Part shown: positions 1-9,735 of the stretch, one piece after another
Position numbering within the stretch: position 1 is the first letter of the stretch
How the letters are laid out: each line of letters opens with the position of its first letter
Assembly: GCF_050433385.1 (NCBI RefSeq)
Contig: NZ_JBNPXI010000003.1
Coordinates: 1 to 64,000 of the forward strand
Source: Brassicibacter mesophilus
GTDB taxonomy: Bacteria; Bacillota; Clostridia; Tissierellales; Proteiniboraceae
Direction: 5' to 3'
Length of the DNA stretch: 64,000 nt
Position numbers and translations under genes: made by a program
The notes under the pieces: generated by a model
What the model was told of the DNA's origin: nothing
Seen by the model: only the letters and a program-made list of their open reading frames with translations
Database searches by the model: none

Positions 1-106
1 GATAATATATCCAGTAATAGTTTATAAGAAGCATATTTTTTTCTAAAAATAAATTGGTAAATTTATCTTGATGTAATTCTACTAGCACATCAGGTTACTT
101 TATGAA

Positions 107-1609
107 ATGGGATATGAATGTAATACCCAACAAGATCTAAACAATATTTTTAGTAAATCTACTAAACTACAAATACACAAGAGTAGAGAAATAAATCAAA
201 TGGTTAAAGAATATTTAGACCACTTGAACATAGAATATAGTTTTAAAACTTATGAAGTTGAAAAATCACATTTAAAAAAATTTTTTGAATTTCTAACTAC
301 AAATTTTCCTCAGATACAAAAAATAAGGGATTTAAATAACGATGTAGTGATTAAATTTATACAAACTCAAAAAGAAGTAATAAACATTCGAGGAACAAAA
401 AATACTAATGCAACTATAAATCATAGGGTACAAGCACTTGAAAAAATGCTGAAATATCATAGGGATAATGGTAAATACCAGATACCAGATAATGTTACTA
501 CGAAATATGACTATCTTAGAGAACCTAAAAAATATCCTAAGTATGAATCAAAAGAAGAAATATTTCGTGTAATCATAGCTATTAAAGAAGCATTAAAAGA
601 CAAAAAATACGAAGAAGAATTTCAAGAACTATGTGTATTGCTAATACTTATAGATTCAGGAAGAAGAGTGCATGAAGTATTAACTTTAAAGTATAATTGC
701 CTAAGAAAAGGCAGAGTTGTTTTTCATAAATGTAAGCATAGAAAAACAACTATACCTATAGTAGGCGAAACTACCCTTAATGCAATAAGAATAGCCAAAG
801 AATATTCAAGAAAAATAAATAAGATGATATACTCAAAATATGATCAATTTAAAGTCAGAAGGTTATTTCCTAGTAAAAACACAAAAGGGCGTACTCTATT
901 ATCAAGGGATAGTGTTGATCAATTATTTAAGTTAATACAGATTGAAAATTCGATTGTAGATAATTCTGGAAAGCCAATGTATACATTACATGATAATAAA
1001 AGGAACTTTGTTACTAATTTGCTAGCGGCCAAAGTGACTCCTGAAGAAATAGCTCAATATTTAAATCAAAATACAAACAGTCTATTACCATATGAGGTAA
1101 ATAATGAGTTTGCTATTACAACTTTAAAATCCGTTGAAGAACGAGGCTTGCTAATTGGAGAAAGTGATAGTAATCAAAAGTCAAATGAACAGAATCCCAT
1201 TCTTGAATTAATACAAAATGTTGATATTGTAAGTAGACATAAAGAGAATTTACTTCATTCTATTAATAATACTAAAGATACAGTACCACTTTTTTTAGGT
1301 ATATGTGTTGACAATACTAATGTAGAAGTATGTGGAGATTTGGTATGTATGGCTTGTGAAGAATACAGGACTGATAATATTGAAGAATTTGAGAAATATG
1401 CTATTAGATTATTTAGATTCATATATCAAAATAGAAGACATAATAGTACTAAAAAAATTGAAAATCAGTTATATAAAGCTTTGGAAAATATTTATTTGAA
1501 TATAGAGAATACAAAAATCAAGGATTACGAAGTAAAGATAAAAAGATTAAAAAAAGAAGCAAGGAGAAGGGTTGAAAATGACAAAAGAGCTGAAGATGGT
1601 GCGAGTTAA
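107..1609 (+). CDS. Tn554-type tyrosine recombinase (TnpA/TnpB-like transposase)
   Basis: A 500-residue site-specific recombinase of the tyrosine family. The N-terminal 150 residues look like the SAM-like DNA-binding domain. The catalytic half shows SGRR (Arg about 186), a Lys-rich beta hairpin (HKCKHRK, about 210), HDNKR (His about 295, Arg about 299) and a candidate nucleophile Tyr about 329 in LLPYEV. The usual late His before the Tyr is not obvious. A C-terminal Cys cluster (about 400-420) is typical of Tn554 TnpB proteins. The 3' end overlaps the TnpC-like gene, which is the gene order of Tn554-family transposons; any upstream partner lies outside the window. The start lacks a good ribosome site and an in-frame stop lies just upstream at 83, so translation may be coupled to a lost upstream gene. 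Confidence 0.75.
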   Translation: MGYECNTQQDLNNIFSKSTKLQIHKSREINQMVKEYLDHLNIEYSFKTYEVEKSHLKKFFEFLTTNFPQIQKIRDLNNDVVIKFIQTQKEVINIRGTKNTNATINHRVQALEKMLKYHRDNGKYQIPDNVTTKYDYLREPKKYPKYESKEEIFRVIIAIKEALKDKKYEEEFQELCVLLILIDSGRRVHEVLTLKYNCLRKGRVVFHKCKHRKTTIPIVGETTLNAIRIAKEYSRKINKMIYSKYDQFKVRRLFPSKNTKGRTLLSRDSVDQLFKLIQIENSIVDNSGKPMYTLHDNKRNFVTNLLAAKVTPEEIAQYLNQNTNSLLPYEVNNEFAITTLKSVEERGLLIGESDSNQKSNEQNPILELIQNVDIVSRHKENLLHSINNTKDTVPLFLGICVDNTNVEVCGDLVCMACEEYRTDNIEEFEKYAIRLFRFIYQNRRHNSTKKIENQLYKALENIYLNIENTKIKDYEVKIKRLKKEARRRVENDKRAEDGAS

Positions 1610-1913
1610 AAAGGAATTAGTTGCAAATAGACTAGAAATTGTTGAGGCATCTTGCATAAAGCTAAGTGAAATTAATACAAAGATAACATATGAAAATATA
1701 TCTAAAGAAACAAATATTCCTGAAAAGACCCTTCAAAGGGAGCCCTATGTAAGTGTAATAAGACAATATAGGAACAAAAGTAATAATATCATATATACAA
1801 ATACAGAAGTTAAGGCTTTAAAGCAAAAATGTGAATATCAGAATTTAATAATTAGCAAACTTAGACAACAAATAAAAAGTCTTAACACTGAATTGTATAA
1901 ATCAAGAAGATAA
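1578..1913 (+). CDS. TnpC-like transposon protein (DUF6262 type)
   Basis: A small basic protein of 111 residues, mostly helical, with a predicted winged-helix-like N-terminal half (KITYENISKETNIPEKTLQ resembles a recognition-helix segment) and a C-terminal coiled coil rich in Lys, Gln and Leu. This matches TnpC of Tn554-like elements, an accessory factor that influences orientation and efficiency of transposition. ATG 1578 is chosen over TTG 1572 because AAGGAGAAGGG sits about seven bases upstream of the ATG. The gene overlaps the recombinase by 32 bases, indicating translational coupling. Identification rests on size, position and helix pattern, not on a search. Confidence 0.6.
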   Translation: MTKELKMVRVKKELVANRLEIVEASCIKLSEINTKITYENISKETNIPEKTLQREPYVSVIRQYRNKSNNIIYTNTEVKALKQKCEYQNLIISKLRQQIKSLNTELYKSRR

Positions 1914-2021
1914 TGGATAAAAAACTATAGGATATTCATGTACTAAACTTATAAAAGGAAGGTAAAACTGCTATGAATGAAAATACAAGGAATGCTAATA
2001 AAATTATTAATATAACAAATT

Positions 2022-2511
2022 ATGCTCAAAATAAAAAATCGCTATAACTTAACTTTATATATGCTTATAGGAATCCCTTGTTCGGGCAAATCTACTTATG
2101 CTAAGAAAAAACATAGTAGTCTAAATGCTGAAATTGTCTCAAATGATGATATTAGAGTTGAATTAGAAGAAAATTTCAATTTTTCTTCACAAAATAATAA
2201 GAGAATATTTGAGAATATATATGACCGTATAGAAAACTCATTTATAGAAGGTAATAATGTAATATTTGATGCTAATAATACCAACAAGAAATTTAAGAAA
2301 AGATATATAAATTTATCTCATAAATGTGATGCGAAAATAATAGCAATAGCATTCAAAACATCTTTCCGCATTTGTGTTAAAAGAAATGAACAAAGAGAGC
2401 ACAATAAAAAGGATTCCAATTGAGAGCTTGAAGTTTTACAATAGAACTAATTTGGATATCAAAATAGATGAAGGATTTGATGATGTTAAGTATATAAAAT
2501 TTGACTTGTAA
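2022..2511 (+). pseudogene. P-loop kinase (AAA_33, polynucleotide-kinase-like), frameshifted
   Basis: The first 133 codons encode a P-loop kinase: Walker A GIPCSGKST near residues 18-26, then SNDDIR and FDANN, as in the AAA_33/polynucleotide kinase family. The reading frame stops at about 2423 after a run of charged residues. Continuing in another frame from about 2398 gives a natural C-terminus (ESTIKRIPIESLKFYNRTNL and a further 20 or so codons) ending at 2511. A small deletion near 2397-2402 therefore seems to have broken the gene. It sits directly behind the transposon genes and is probably decayed cargo or insertion-site debris. A sequencing error is the alternative. A well-placed ribosome site belongs to an upstream 24-codon frame (1973-2047), which may be part of the decayed start. 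Confidence 0.6.
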
Positions 2512-2573
2512 AAAATAATTATAATTCAAGAGTAACATTTTAAAACAAACTCAAAGTATATGATATACTATTA

Positions 2574-2604
2574 GAAAAAGAGGAATATGAATTCCTCTTT
2601 TTTG
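2574..2604 (+). terminator. Intrinsic terminator between transposon remnant and pcrA
   Basis: AAAAAGAGGAAT and ATTCCTCTTTTTT form a hairpin with T-run on the plus strand. It isolates pcrA from the transposon region and could act in both directions. Confidence 0.7.
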
Positions 2605-2635
2605 ACGAAAAAAACGGATGTAGGTGGTATAAAAT

Positions 2636-5041
2636 ATGTTGAATGAACAGATGAAACGGGAGTTTTATGAATTAAGAGATAGAATAATTGAATCACAATA
2701 TAATCATTTAAATAATATGCAAAGAGAAGCTGTACTTACTACTGATGGTCCAGTATTAGTTTTAGCTGGAGCAGGATCAGGCAAGACAACTGTATTAGTA
2801 AATAGAATTTCTCATTTAATTAGATTTGGAAATGTATATAATAGTGATTATGTCCCAAATGAGTTGCAATCAGAGGACTTGGAACTTATGAGGAGTTTCT
2901 TAAGTCAAGATACATCGGGTAAGACTAGAGTACTTACTCATAGAATAGCATATCTAATACAGGAAAAAGGAGTAATGCCGTATAGCATACTTGCCCTAAC
3001 TTTCACAAACAAAGCCGCTAATGAAATGAAGGAAAGAATAGGAAGACTTGTAGAGAATGCTGTAGAAGATATATGGGCTGGAACTTTTCACTCAATATGT
3101 GTTAGAATACTCAGAAGAGAAATTGGAAAAGTAGGATATGAAAAAAACTTTATAATATATGATACAACTGATCAAAAAACACTTATTAAAGACTGTATAA
3201 AAGAGAAAAATTTAGATGAAAAAATGTATGATCCTAAATCAATGATTGGATTTATAAGCTCACAGAAGGATAAGTTAATTGACCCTGATACATATATAAA
3301 TCAAAATTACAGTGATTTCAGGGAAAGACAAAAAGGTGAGATCTATAGTCTTTATCAAAAAAAGCTAAAACAAAATAATGCACTTGATTTTGACGATTTA
3401 ATAGGAAAAACAGTTGAGCTTTTTATTAATAATGCTGATACTCTGGAATATTATCAAAATAGATTTAAATATGTTTTAGTAGATGAGTATCAGGATACAA
3501 ACAGAGCACAGTATGAGCTGATTAGACTCTTATCTAAAAAACATAAGAATATCTGTGTCGTGGGAGATGATGACCAGTCAATTTATGGATGGAGAGGGGC
3601 AGACATAAGGAATATCCTCGATTTCGAGAAGGACTATCCATCTGCAACAGTTATAAAGCTTGAACAAAATTATCGTTCAACAAAAACTATCCTTGATGCA
3701 GCAAATCAAGTTATAGAAAACAACTGCGATAGGAAAAGCAAAAAACTTTGGACTGCAAATCAAGACGGTACTCCTTTGAAAGTGTATAGAGCATACAATG
3801 AACACGATGAGGCAAACTTTATAGTAGATAAAATAAATGAAATAAAAAAAGATGGTGAAAAAAATCTATATGATTTTGCTATCCTATACAGAACCAATGC
3901 TCAGTCACGTGTAGTTGAGGAAGCTTTTATGAAATCCAATATTCCTTATAAAATAGTTGGTGGGCATAAGTTCTATGACAGAAAAGAAATTAAGGACATT
4001 ATAGCGTATTTGAGATTGATTCAAAATCCAGTAGACAATATAAGCTTCAAAAGAATAATAAACGTACCTAAGAGAGGAATAGGCAATACAACCTTAAATA
4101 AGCTTGAAGAATATAGTAGAGTAAAGGGAGAGAGCCTATACAGTATAATACTTGATGCTGAAGAAGTTCCTGGACTTTCCTATAGAGCAGTCAACAATCT
4201 GAAATCATTTGCTTCATTAATAGGAAAATTTATTGCCATGAAGGAAATACTTGGAGTAAAGGATTTAATAGAAAATATAATAGATTCAATAGGATATATA
4301 ACTGAGCTTGAACAGGAAGATACAATAGAAGCTAGAGGAAGAATAGAGAATATACAAGAGTTTATTTCTGTAGCAATAAATTTTGAAGATACTAGTGAAG
4401 TGAAAAATTTAGAAGAGTTCTTAGCAAACATATCATTACTATCGGATATTGATAGAGTAGAAGACGGAGATAATGCAGTTACACTTATGACTCTTCATAG
4501 TGCAAAAGGTCTTGAATTTCCTGTTGTATTTATATGTGGGATGGAAGATGGACTATTTCCTACATCAAGAGGATTTACAAATGAAGAAGATATGGAGGAA
4601 GAAAGAAGACTTTGTTATGTAGGTATAACAAGAGCAAAAGAAGAACTTTATATGACATATGCCACTACACGTATGCTATATGGTAAAACTAGCTATAATA
4701 GTATTTCAAGGTTTATAAGAGAAGTACCTGAAGCTTTAGTAGAGAGCTGTAATGAAGATGACACAAAGGTTATTCCATTTAGTCAAAAAACTGATACAAT
4801 AACACAGACTAATAAATATTTTACTGGATATACTTTTGAAAATACAAGAAAGCCTGAAAAAACTTCACTTACTGAACTTACTGATATTAGAACTGGAATG
4901 AAGATAGAGCATAAAACATGGGGAATAGGCACAGTAGTACAAGTGAGGGATGTGGAAAATGACAAGGAAATAACAATCGCTTTTAATAGTCAAGGAATAA
5001 AGAAGCTGATGCTTTCATTTGCACCTATTGAAGTAATATAG
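2636..5041 (+). CDS. pcrA: ATP-dependent DNA helicase PcrA/UvrD
   Basis: An SF1A 3'-5' DNA helicase used in repair and in displacing RecA and plasmid intermediates. Visible motifs: Walker A AGAGSGKT (44-51), TFTNKAANEMKERI (motif Ia), VLVDEYQDTN (Walker B), GDDDQSIYGWRGAD (motif III), LEQNYRS (motif IV), TLMTLHSAKGLEFPVVF (motif V) and VGITRAKEELYMTYA (motif VI); the C-terminal tail ends in a Tudor-like segment. At 801 residues it is longer than the usual 730-750. The excess is a segment of about 45 residues after Walker A (about 53-98) followed by a second SGKTRVLTHRIAYL, which repeats the normal post-Walker sequence. The first copy resembles the divergent version seen in Lachnospiraceae-type PcrA, so the N-terminus looks like a recombinant. 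ATG 2636 has GTAGGTGG upstream. ligA follows after 20 bases, the usual Gram-positive pairing. Confidence 0.93.
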   Translation: MLNEQMKREFYELRDRIIESQYNHLNNMQREAVLTTDGPVLVLAGAGSGKTTVLVNRISHLIRFGNVYNSDYVPNELQSEDLELMRSFLSQDTSGKTRVLTHRIAYLIQEKGVMPYSILALTFTNKAANEMKERIGRLVENAVEDIWAGTFHSICVRILRREIGKVGYEKNFIIYDTTDQKTLIKDCIKEKNLDEKMYDPKSMIGFISSQKDKLIDPDTYINQNYSDFRERQKGEIYSLYQKKLKQNNALDFDDLIGKTVELFINNADTLEYYQNRFKYVLVDEYQDTNRAQYELIRLLSKKHKNICVVGDDDQSIYGWRGADIRNILDFEKDYPSATVIKLEQNYRSTKTILDAANQVIENNCDRKSKKLWTANQDGTPLKVYRAYNEHDEANFIVDKINEIKKDGEKNLYDFAILYRTNAQSRVVEEAFMKSNIPYKIVGGHKFYDRKEIKDIIAYLRLIQNPVDNISFKRIINVPKRGIGNTTLNKLEEYSRVKGESLYSIILDAEEVPGLSYRAVNNLKSFASLIGKFIAMKEILGVKDLIENIIDSIGYITELEQEDTIEARGRIENIQEFISVAINFEDTSEVKNLEEFLANISLLSDIDRVEDGDNAVTLMTLHSAKGLEFPVVFICGMEDGLFPTSRGFTNEEDMEEERRLCYVGITRAKEELYMTYATTRMLYGKTSYNSISRFIREVPEALVESCNEDDTKVIPFSQKTDTITQTNKYFTGYTFENTRKPEKTSLTELTDIRTGMKIEHKTWGIGTVVQVRDVENDKEITIAFNSQGIKKLMLSFAPIEVI

Positions 5042-5061
5042 AGGAATGTTGAGGTGAAAAT

Positions 5062-7068
5062 ATGGATAAGATTGCTAGAATAAAAGAGCTTATTGTGATA
5101 ATAAATGACCTTAATTATTACTACTATACATTAGATGATCCAAAGGTAAGCGACAAGGAATACGATGAATTTTATTATGAATTAGTACATCTTGAAAAGG
5201 AAACAGGTACAGTGTTTCCTGATTCTCCAACACAAAGAGTTGGTGGAGAACCATTGGCAAAATTTGAGAAACATAGGCATCTAGGAAGACTTTTAAGTTT
5301 AGATAAAGGACAGAGTATAGAAGAACTTAGAAGTTGGGATCAAAGAGTAAAGAAGCTTATAGAACAATACAATTTAGATCAACAAGATGTTCTACCTAGT
5401 CCAGAATATATTGTAGAGTATAAATTTGACGGACTTACAATAAATCTTACTTATAACAAAGGTAAACTAGTTCAAGGAACTACGAGAGGAAACGGTGTAA
5501 TCGGAGAAGCTATTTTGCCGCAACTAAAGACAATAAAGTCAATACCATTATCCATAGAATACGATGGTATTTTAGAAATACAAGGAGAAGGGCTAATGCC
5601 GTTATCTTCATTAGAGGAATACAATAAAAGGGCCGATGAACCTCTTAAAAATGCAAGAAATGCAGCAGCAGGAGCTCTAAGAAATCTAGATCCTAAGATT
5701 ACTGCCGACAGGAAATTAATTGCTTATTTTTACAACATAGGGTACTCCGAGGGAAAACAATTCGAAACTCATGTGCAAATGATTGATTTTTTAAAGAAAA
5801 ATAGGCTGCCAATTAATGACTATTTTAAGAAATTTAACAATATAGAGCAGGTAATAGAAGAGATAGAAAGAGTAAAGGAAACTAGAAAAGAGCTAGATGT
5901 GCTTACTGATGGATTAGTTATAAAAATAAATGATATGAAAACAAGAGAGGCTTTAGGATATACTCAGAAGTTTCCAAGATGGGCTATTGCATTTAAATTT
6001 GAGGCTGAGGAAGCTACAACAAAGCTGCATGAAATAGAATGGAATGTAGGAAGGACAGGAAAAGTAACTCCTACTGCATTACTTGATCCTATTGATATAG
6101 GCGGAGTAACAGTAAAAAGAGCAACACTTAACAACTGGGATGATATACAGAGAAAAAAAGTTTCTATAGGCTGTAAGGTATGGATAAGAAGATCAAATGA
6201 CGTCATACCTGAAATAATGGGAACCGTAGATGATAACTGTGATAATTCGGTAGAAGAGATAATAAAGCCAACTCATTGCCCAGCATGCGATAGTGAGCTG
6301 GTACAGGAAGGAGTTCATATGTTCTGCCCAAACTCACTTTCGTGTAAGCCTCAGCTAGTATCACGACTAGTACACTTTGCAAGTAGAGATGCAATGAATA
6401 TAGAAGGATTCAGCGAAAAAACAGCTGAGCAGCTATTTGAGGAACTAAATCTTAAAGACATTCCACAGCTTTATGAGCTTAAGTTTGAAGACTTAATAAA
6501 ACTAGATAGATTTGGACACAAAAAGGCACAGAATCTTTTAGATGCTATTGAAAAAAGTAAAAAATGTTCTCTTAGTGCGTTTATTTATGCTTTAGGCATT
6601 CCAAACGTAGGGAAGAAGACCGCAGGAGACCTTGCAGATACTTTTATGTCTCTTGACAATTTAAAGAAAGCAGAATATGAACAGCTTGTATCAATTCAGG
6701 ATATTGGAGACATAGTAGCAAGAAGCATAATTGAGTTTTTTAATGATGAAAAGATAACAAGCAGTATTGATAAGCTTTTAAGTGAAGGTATAAAACCAGA
6801 ATATGACCATAGTGAAGTAAAAGAAGATACAGTGTTTTCAGGAAAAACTGTTGTTATAACTGGGTCGTTAGAAGGATTAAGCAGAACTGAAGCTTCGGAA
6901 ATAGTTAAAAAACTTGGAGGCAAGGTCTCAGGTAGCGTAAGCAAGAAAACAGACTATGTAATAGTTGGAGAAGATGCTGGTTCAAAGGCTGATAAAGCTA
7001 ATGAGTTAGGTATAAAAATAATTGATGGGAATGAGTTTAATAAAATAATTCAAAAAGAAGGATTATAA
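5062..7068 (+). CDS. ligA: NAD-dependent DNA ligase LigA
   Basis: Seals nicks in DNA using NAD+ during replication and repair. The 668-residue length is normal. Domains in order: Ia (residues 1-65 with YYYYTLDDPKVSDKEYD), adenylation domain with active-site Lys about 121 in EYKFDG and the TRGNGVIGE motif, OB fold (GRTGKVTPTALLDP), four-Cys zinc finger (HCPAC, then MFCPN and SLSC near 400-420), HhH domain, and a C-terminal BRCT domain (FSGKTVVITGSLEGLSR). GAGGTGAAAAT precedes ATG 5062. It is co-transcribed with pcrA and followed by a terminator. Confidence 0.97.
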   Translation: MDKIARIKELIVIINDLNYYYYTLDDPKVSDKEYDEFYYELVHLEKETGTVFPDSPTQRVGGEPLAKFEKHRHLGRLLSLDKGQSIEELRSWDQRVKKLIEQYNLDQQDVLPSPEYIVEYKFDGLTINLTYNKGKLVQGTTRGNGVIGEAILPQLKTIKSIPLSIEYDGILEIQGEGLMPLSSLEEYNKRADEPLKNARNAAAGALRNLDPKITADRKLIAYFYNIGYSEGKQFETHVQMIDFLKKNRLPINDYFKKFNNIEQVIEEIERVKETRKELDVLTDGLVIKINDMKTREALGYTQKFPRWAIAFKFEAEEATTKLHEIEWNVGRTGKVTPTALLDPIDIGGVTVKRATLNNWDDIQRKKVSIGCKVWIRRSNDVIPEIMGTVDDNCDNSVEEIIKPTHCPACDSELVQEGVHMFCPNSLSCKPQLVSRLVHFASRDAMNIEGFSEKTAEQLFEELNLKDIPQLYELKFEDLIKLDRFGHKKAQNLLDAIEKSKKCSLSAFIYALGIPNVGKKTAGDLADTFMSLDNLKKAEYEQLVSIQDIGDIVARSIIEFFNDEKITSSIDKLLSEGIKPEYDHSEVKEDTVFSGKTVVITGSLEGLSRTEASEIVKKLGGKVSGSVSKKTDYVIVGEDAGSKADKANELGIKIIDGNEFNKIIQKEGL

Positions 7069-7074
7069 TAAAAT

Positions 7075-7110
7075 AAAAAAGATGGGAAAAATATAATCCC
7101 ATCTTTTTTA
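7075..7110 (+). terminator. Terminator of pcrA-ligA
   Basis: AAAAAAGATGGGA and TCCCATCTTTTTT form a strong stem with T-tract right after the ligA stop. Confidence 0.9.
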
Positions 7111-7864
7111 TTTAATAGTTAACATATTTCATTGTTAAAAATGAAACTTTCAAAAAAAATCTTGCATTTTGTATACTAAAGAGCTTACAATAGACGTTAT
7201 ATTGTATCACTTAATTAATAAAAATTGTACTATTATATACAAAAATAATGTCTAAATATGTTATATTATATAAACTATGGATACTGAATTGTTAAGAACA
7301 ATTAATTGATAACAAATAAATTGTCACATTAATTGATATTTATAAAGTGTAAGATAATCTGGTATTTTGTTTGACTATGTTATTACTAACGATTTTATGG
7401 AGTATTATTGAACAATTTGACATAAAAGATAAGCATTTTTATTCGCAATTATTACGTTTTGTTAACAATTTATTAAAATTTATTTAATTGCAAAATGGCT
7501 TGAAATCAGGTATCATATAAAAGAATAGTTATAAATTTCTGACAATTGGTTCAAAATTTTACTTACTTCAATAGTTGTATTAAGCTATTAAAATTACTAT
7601 CAAGCCAAAAAATAATATGCTTTTCAATGAACAGTACCAGTTCTTCATGTCTTATCTTATTTACTTGGATTATTTAAAACATTAGACTTGTCTAGTCACT
7701 TCAGTGTACTGTTGTTTTTTTAACTTTTTTTGATAGGTTTTTATTTAGTACTGTTTTATGTAAATTTATTTTTTAAATATTACCTATAAGGAAAGGGGGA
7801 GATATAGTATACTTATATGTTCAAACTGTCTTAATATGTAATTAAATCTAATGGAGGTGTGGTT
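7111..7864 (+). other. Long AT-rich leader region upstream of opp operon 1
   Basis: About 750 bases without a credible gene. It is very A+T-rich and contains several weak promoter-like matches (for example TTGACA at about 7418) but no convincing hairpin-terminator or known riboswitch motif. The only specific signal I see is the CodY-like box listed separately. The length suggests complex control of the peptide-uptake operon. Confidence 0.5.
7533..7547. promoter_or_regulatory. Candidate CodY box upstream of opp operon 1
   Basis: AAATTTCTGACAATT matches the CodY consensus AATTTTCWGAAAATT at 13 of 15 positions. CodY represses peptide and amino-acid uptake in many Firmicutes when branched-chain amino acids and GTP are plentiful, which fits the opp genes downstream. 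One isolated match in AT-rich DNA is weak evidence. Confidence 0.35.
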
Positions 7865-8782
7865 ATGTTAAGGTATACTTTAAAAAGAGGACTGATAGCC
7901 TTAATTACTATATGGGTTATCATCACGATTACTTTTTTCTTAATGCACTCAATTCCTGGTGATCCATTCACAAGCGAAAAAAGAATACCACCAGAAATTA
8001 TGGAAAACTTAAAGAAAAAATATGGACTAGATCAGCCACTTATTGTTCAATATGGTAAATACCTACAAAACCTTTTAAGAGGTGACTTAGGGGATTCTAT
8101 GAAATACAAGACTAGAACAGTTAATGAAATGTTAGCTACTAGTTTTCCAGTATCAGCTAAGCTTGGATTATGGTCAGTAGGACTAGGTGCGGGCTTAGGA
8201 ATTTTATTCGGCATTATAGCGGCTTTAAATAGAGGTAAGACGTTTGACTATTTTGTTATTGTACTAGCAGTTATAGGAGTTTCAGTTCCTAACTTCGTGT
8301 TTGCAGCACTATTCCAATATTGGTTTGCAGCAAAATTAGGTTGGTTCCCAGTTGCAAGATGGGGCACAGCTATACACTATGTTTTACCTGTGTCAGCACT
8401 TGGCTTTGGAATGATTGCCTATATAGCAAGAATGATGAGAACAAGTATGCTTGATGTATTAGGACAAGACTATGTAAGAACTGCAAAGGCTAAAGGACTT
8501 TCTAGAGCAGTTGTTACTTGGAAACATACTATAAGAAATGCTATATTACCAATTGTAACTATACTTGGTGTAATGATAGCCGGAGTTGTAGTTGGTTCAT
8601 TCGTTGTTGAGTCAATATTCGCGGTTCCAGGAATGGGTAAATATTATGTCCAAAGTATTAAGCAAAATGACTATACTTTAATTTTAGGAACAACAATATT
8701 CTATGCGATAATACTTGTTATAATGATGTATATCATAGACCTATTCTATGGAGTAGTAGACCCAAGAATCAGATTAGATTAA
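7865..8782 (+). CDS. oppB: Oligopeptide ABC transporter permease OppB
   Basis: Membrane permease of a peptide importer; 305 residues with an N-terminal membrane helix (LRYTLKRGLIALITIWVIIT), the family block FFLMHSIPGDPF, further helices, and the EAA-type loop DYVRTAKAKGLSRAVVTWKHTIRNAILPI that contacts the ATPases. ATG 7865 is chosen rather than GTG 7859 because GGAGGTG ends at 7859 and would overlap the GTG. First gene of an oppBCDF-oppA operon with close spacing throughout. The equivalent protein of the second operon (58803) has the same motifs. Confidence 0.93.
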   Translation: MLRYTLKRGLIALITIWVIITITFFLMHSIPGDPFTSEKRIPPEIMENLKKKYGLDQPLIVQYGKYLQNLLRGDLGDSMKYKTRTVNEMLATSFPVSAKLGLWSVGLGAGLGILFGIIAALNRGKTFDYFVIVLAVIGVSVPNFVFAALFQYWFAAKLGWFPVARWGTAIHYVLPVSALGFGMIAYIARMMRTSMLDVLGQDYVRTAKAKGLSRAVVTWKHTIRNAILPIVTILGVMIAGVVVGSFVVESIFAVPGMGKYYVQSIKQNDYTLILGTTIFYAIILVIMMYIIDLFYGVVDPRIRLD

Positions 8783-8797
8783 AAGGAGGTTAAATTG

Positions 8798-9721
8798 ATG
8801 GCACAGGTTGATTTTAATAAAGACATGTTTCAGATTGTCGGTAAAGATATCGAAAAATCCGAAAAAATAGTAAGACCTAGCTTGACTTATTGGGCAGACG
8901 CGTGGAGAAGACTTAAAGAAAATAAACTTGCTATTGTATCCTTGATTGTATTAATTTTAGTTGTAGCAATGGCTTTCATAGGACCAACTCTTCGTCCTTT
9001 TGATTATGCAAAGCAAGACTTTATGGTTATAAATAAGAGTCCTGATTCTGTACACTGGTTTGGTACTGATGCACTTGGCAGAGATGTATTTGTTAGATGT
9101 TGGGAAGGTGCAAAAGTATCGCTGTTTATAGGACTTGTTTCTGCAGTAATAAATGTTACTATAGGAATTATTTACGGTGGAGTATCTGGTTATCTCGGTG
9201 GATATGTTGATATTATATTAATGCGTATTGTAGAGATTATCTATTCTATACCACAGTTACTATGGGTTATTCTTCTTATGATAGTTATGGGTCCCGGGCT
9301 TTCGACTATCATAGTGGCTATATCTATATCCGGATGGGGTGGTATGGCTCGTTTAGTTAGAGGTCAAGTGCTACAGTTAAAGGAGATGGAATTTGTTCTT
9401 GCTGCAAAGACTCTAGGAGCAGACACTGCAAGAATTATTGGTCAACATCTAATTCCTAATGCAATGGGACCAATAATAATCAACTTAACATTCCAAGTTC
9501 CTGGTGCGATATTTACTGAAGCTTTTTTAAGCTATATAGGTCTTGGTATTCCTGCACCTCTCGCAAGTTGGGGTACATTAGCAAATGAAGGTACTTTAAT
9601 GCTTTTAATTCACCCATATCAATTGTTATTCCCAGCATTATTAATTAGTGTAACAATGCTTGCGTTCAATTTATTAGGTGACGGTCTAAGAGATTCACTA
9701 GACCCAAGACTTAGAAAGTAA
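8798..9721 (+). CDS. oppC: Oligopeptide ABC transporter permease OppC
   Basis: Second permease subunit, 307 residues. The N-terminal cytoplasmic segment SLTYWADAWRRLKENKLAI leads into the first membrane helix; HWFGTDALGRDVFVR is the conserved extracellular block, and EFVLAAKTLGADTARIIGQHLIPN is the EAA loop. AAAGGAGGT lies seven bases before ATG 8798, favouring it over TTG 8795. It pairs with OppB to form the channel. Unlike OppC of the second operon, it has no long extracellular insertion between helix 1 and the TDALGRD block. Confidence 0.93.
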   Translation: MAQVDFNKDMFQIVGKDIEKSEKIVRPSLTYWADAWRRLKENKLAIVSLIVLILVVAMAFIGPTLRPFDYAKQDFMVINKSPDSVHWFGTDALGRDVFVRCWEGAKVSLFIGLVSAVINVTIGIIYGGVSGYLGGYVDIILMRIVEIIYSIPQLLWVILLMIVMGPGLSTIIVAISISGWGGMARLVRGQVLQLKEMEFVLAAKTLGADTARIIGQHLIPNAMGPIIINLTFQVPGAIFTEAFLSYIGLGIPAPLASWGTLANEGTLMLLIHPYQLLFPALLISVTMLAFNLLGDGLRDSLDPRLRK

Positions 9722-9735
9722 GGGGGGCAAAAAAA

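Noticed and set aside
1973..2047. 24-codon frame with a good ribosome site before the broken kinase
   Set aside because: Short, no recognisable product; may be part of the decayed kinase start, so not listed as a separate gene.
107..2511. Prophage
   Set aside because: Only a Tn554-type recombinase and its small partner are present; no phage structural or lysis genes.
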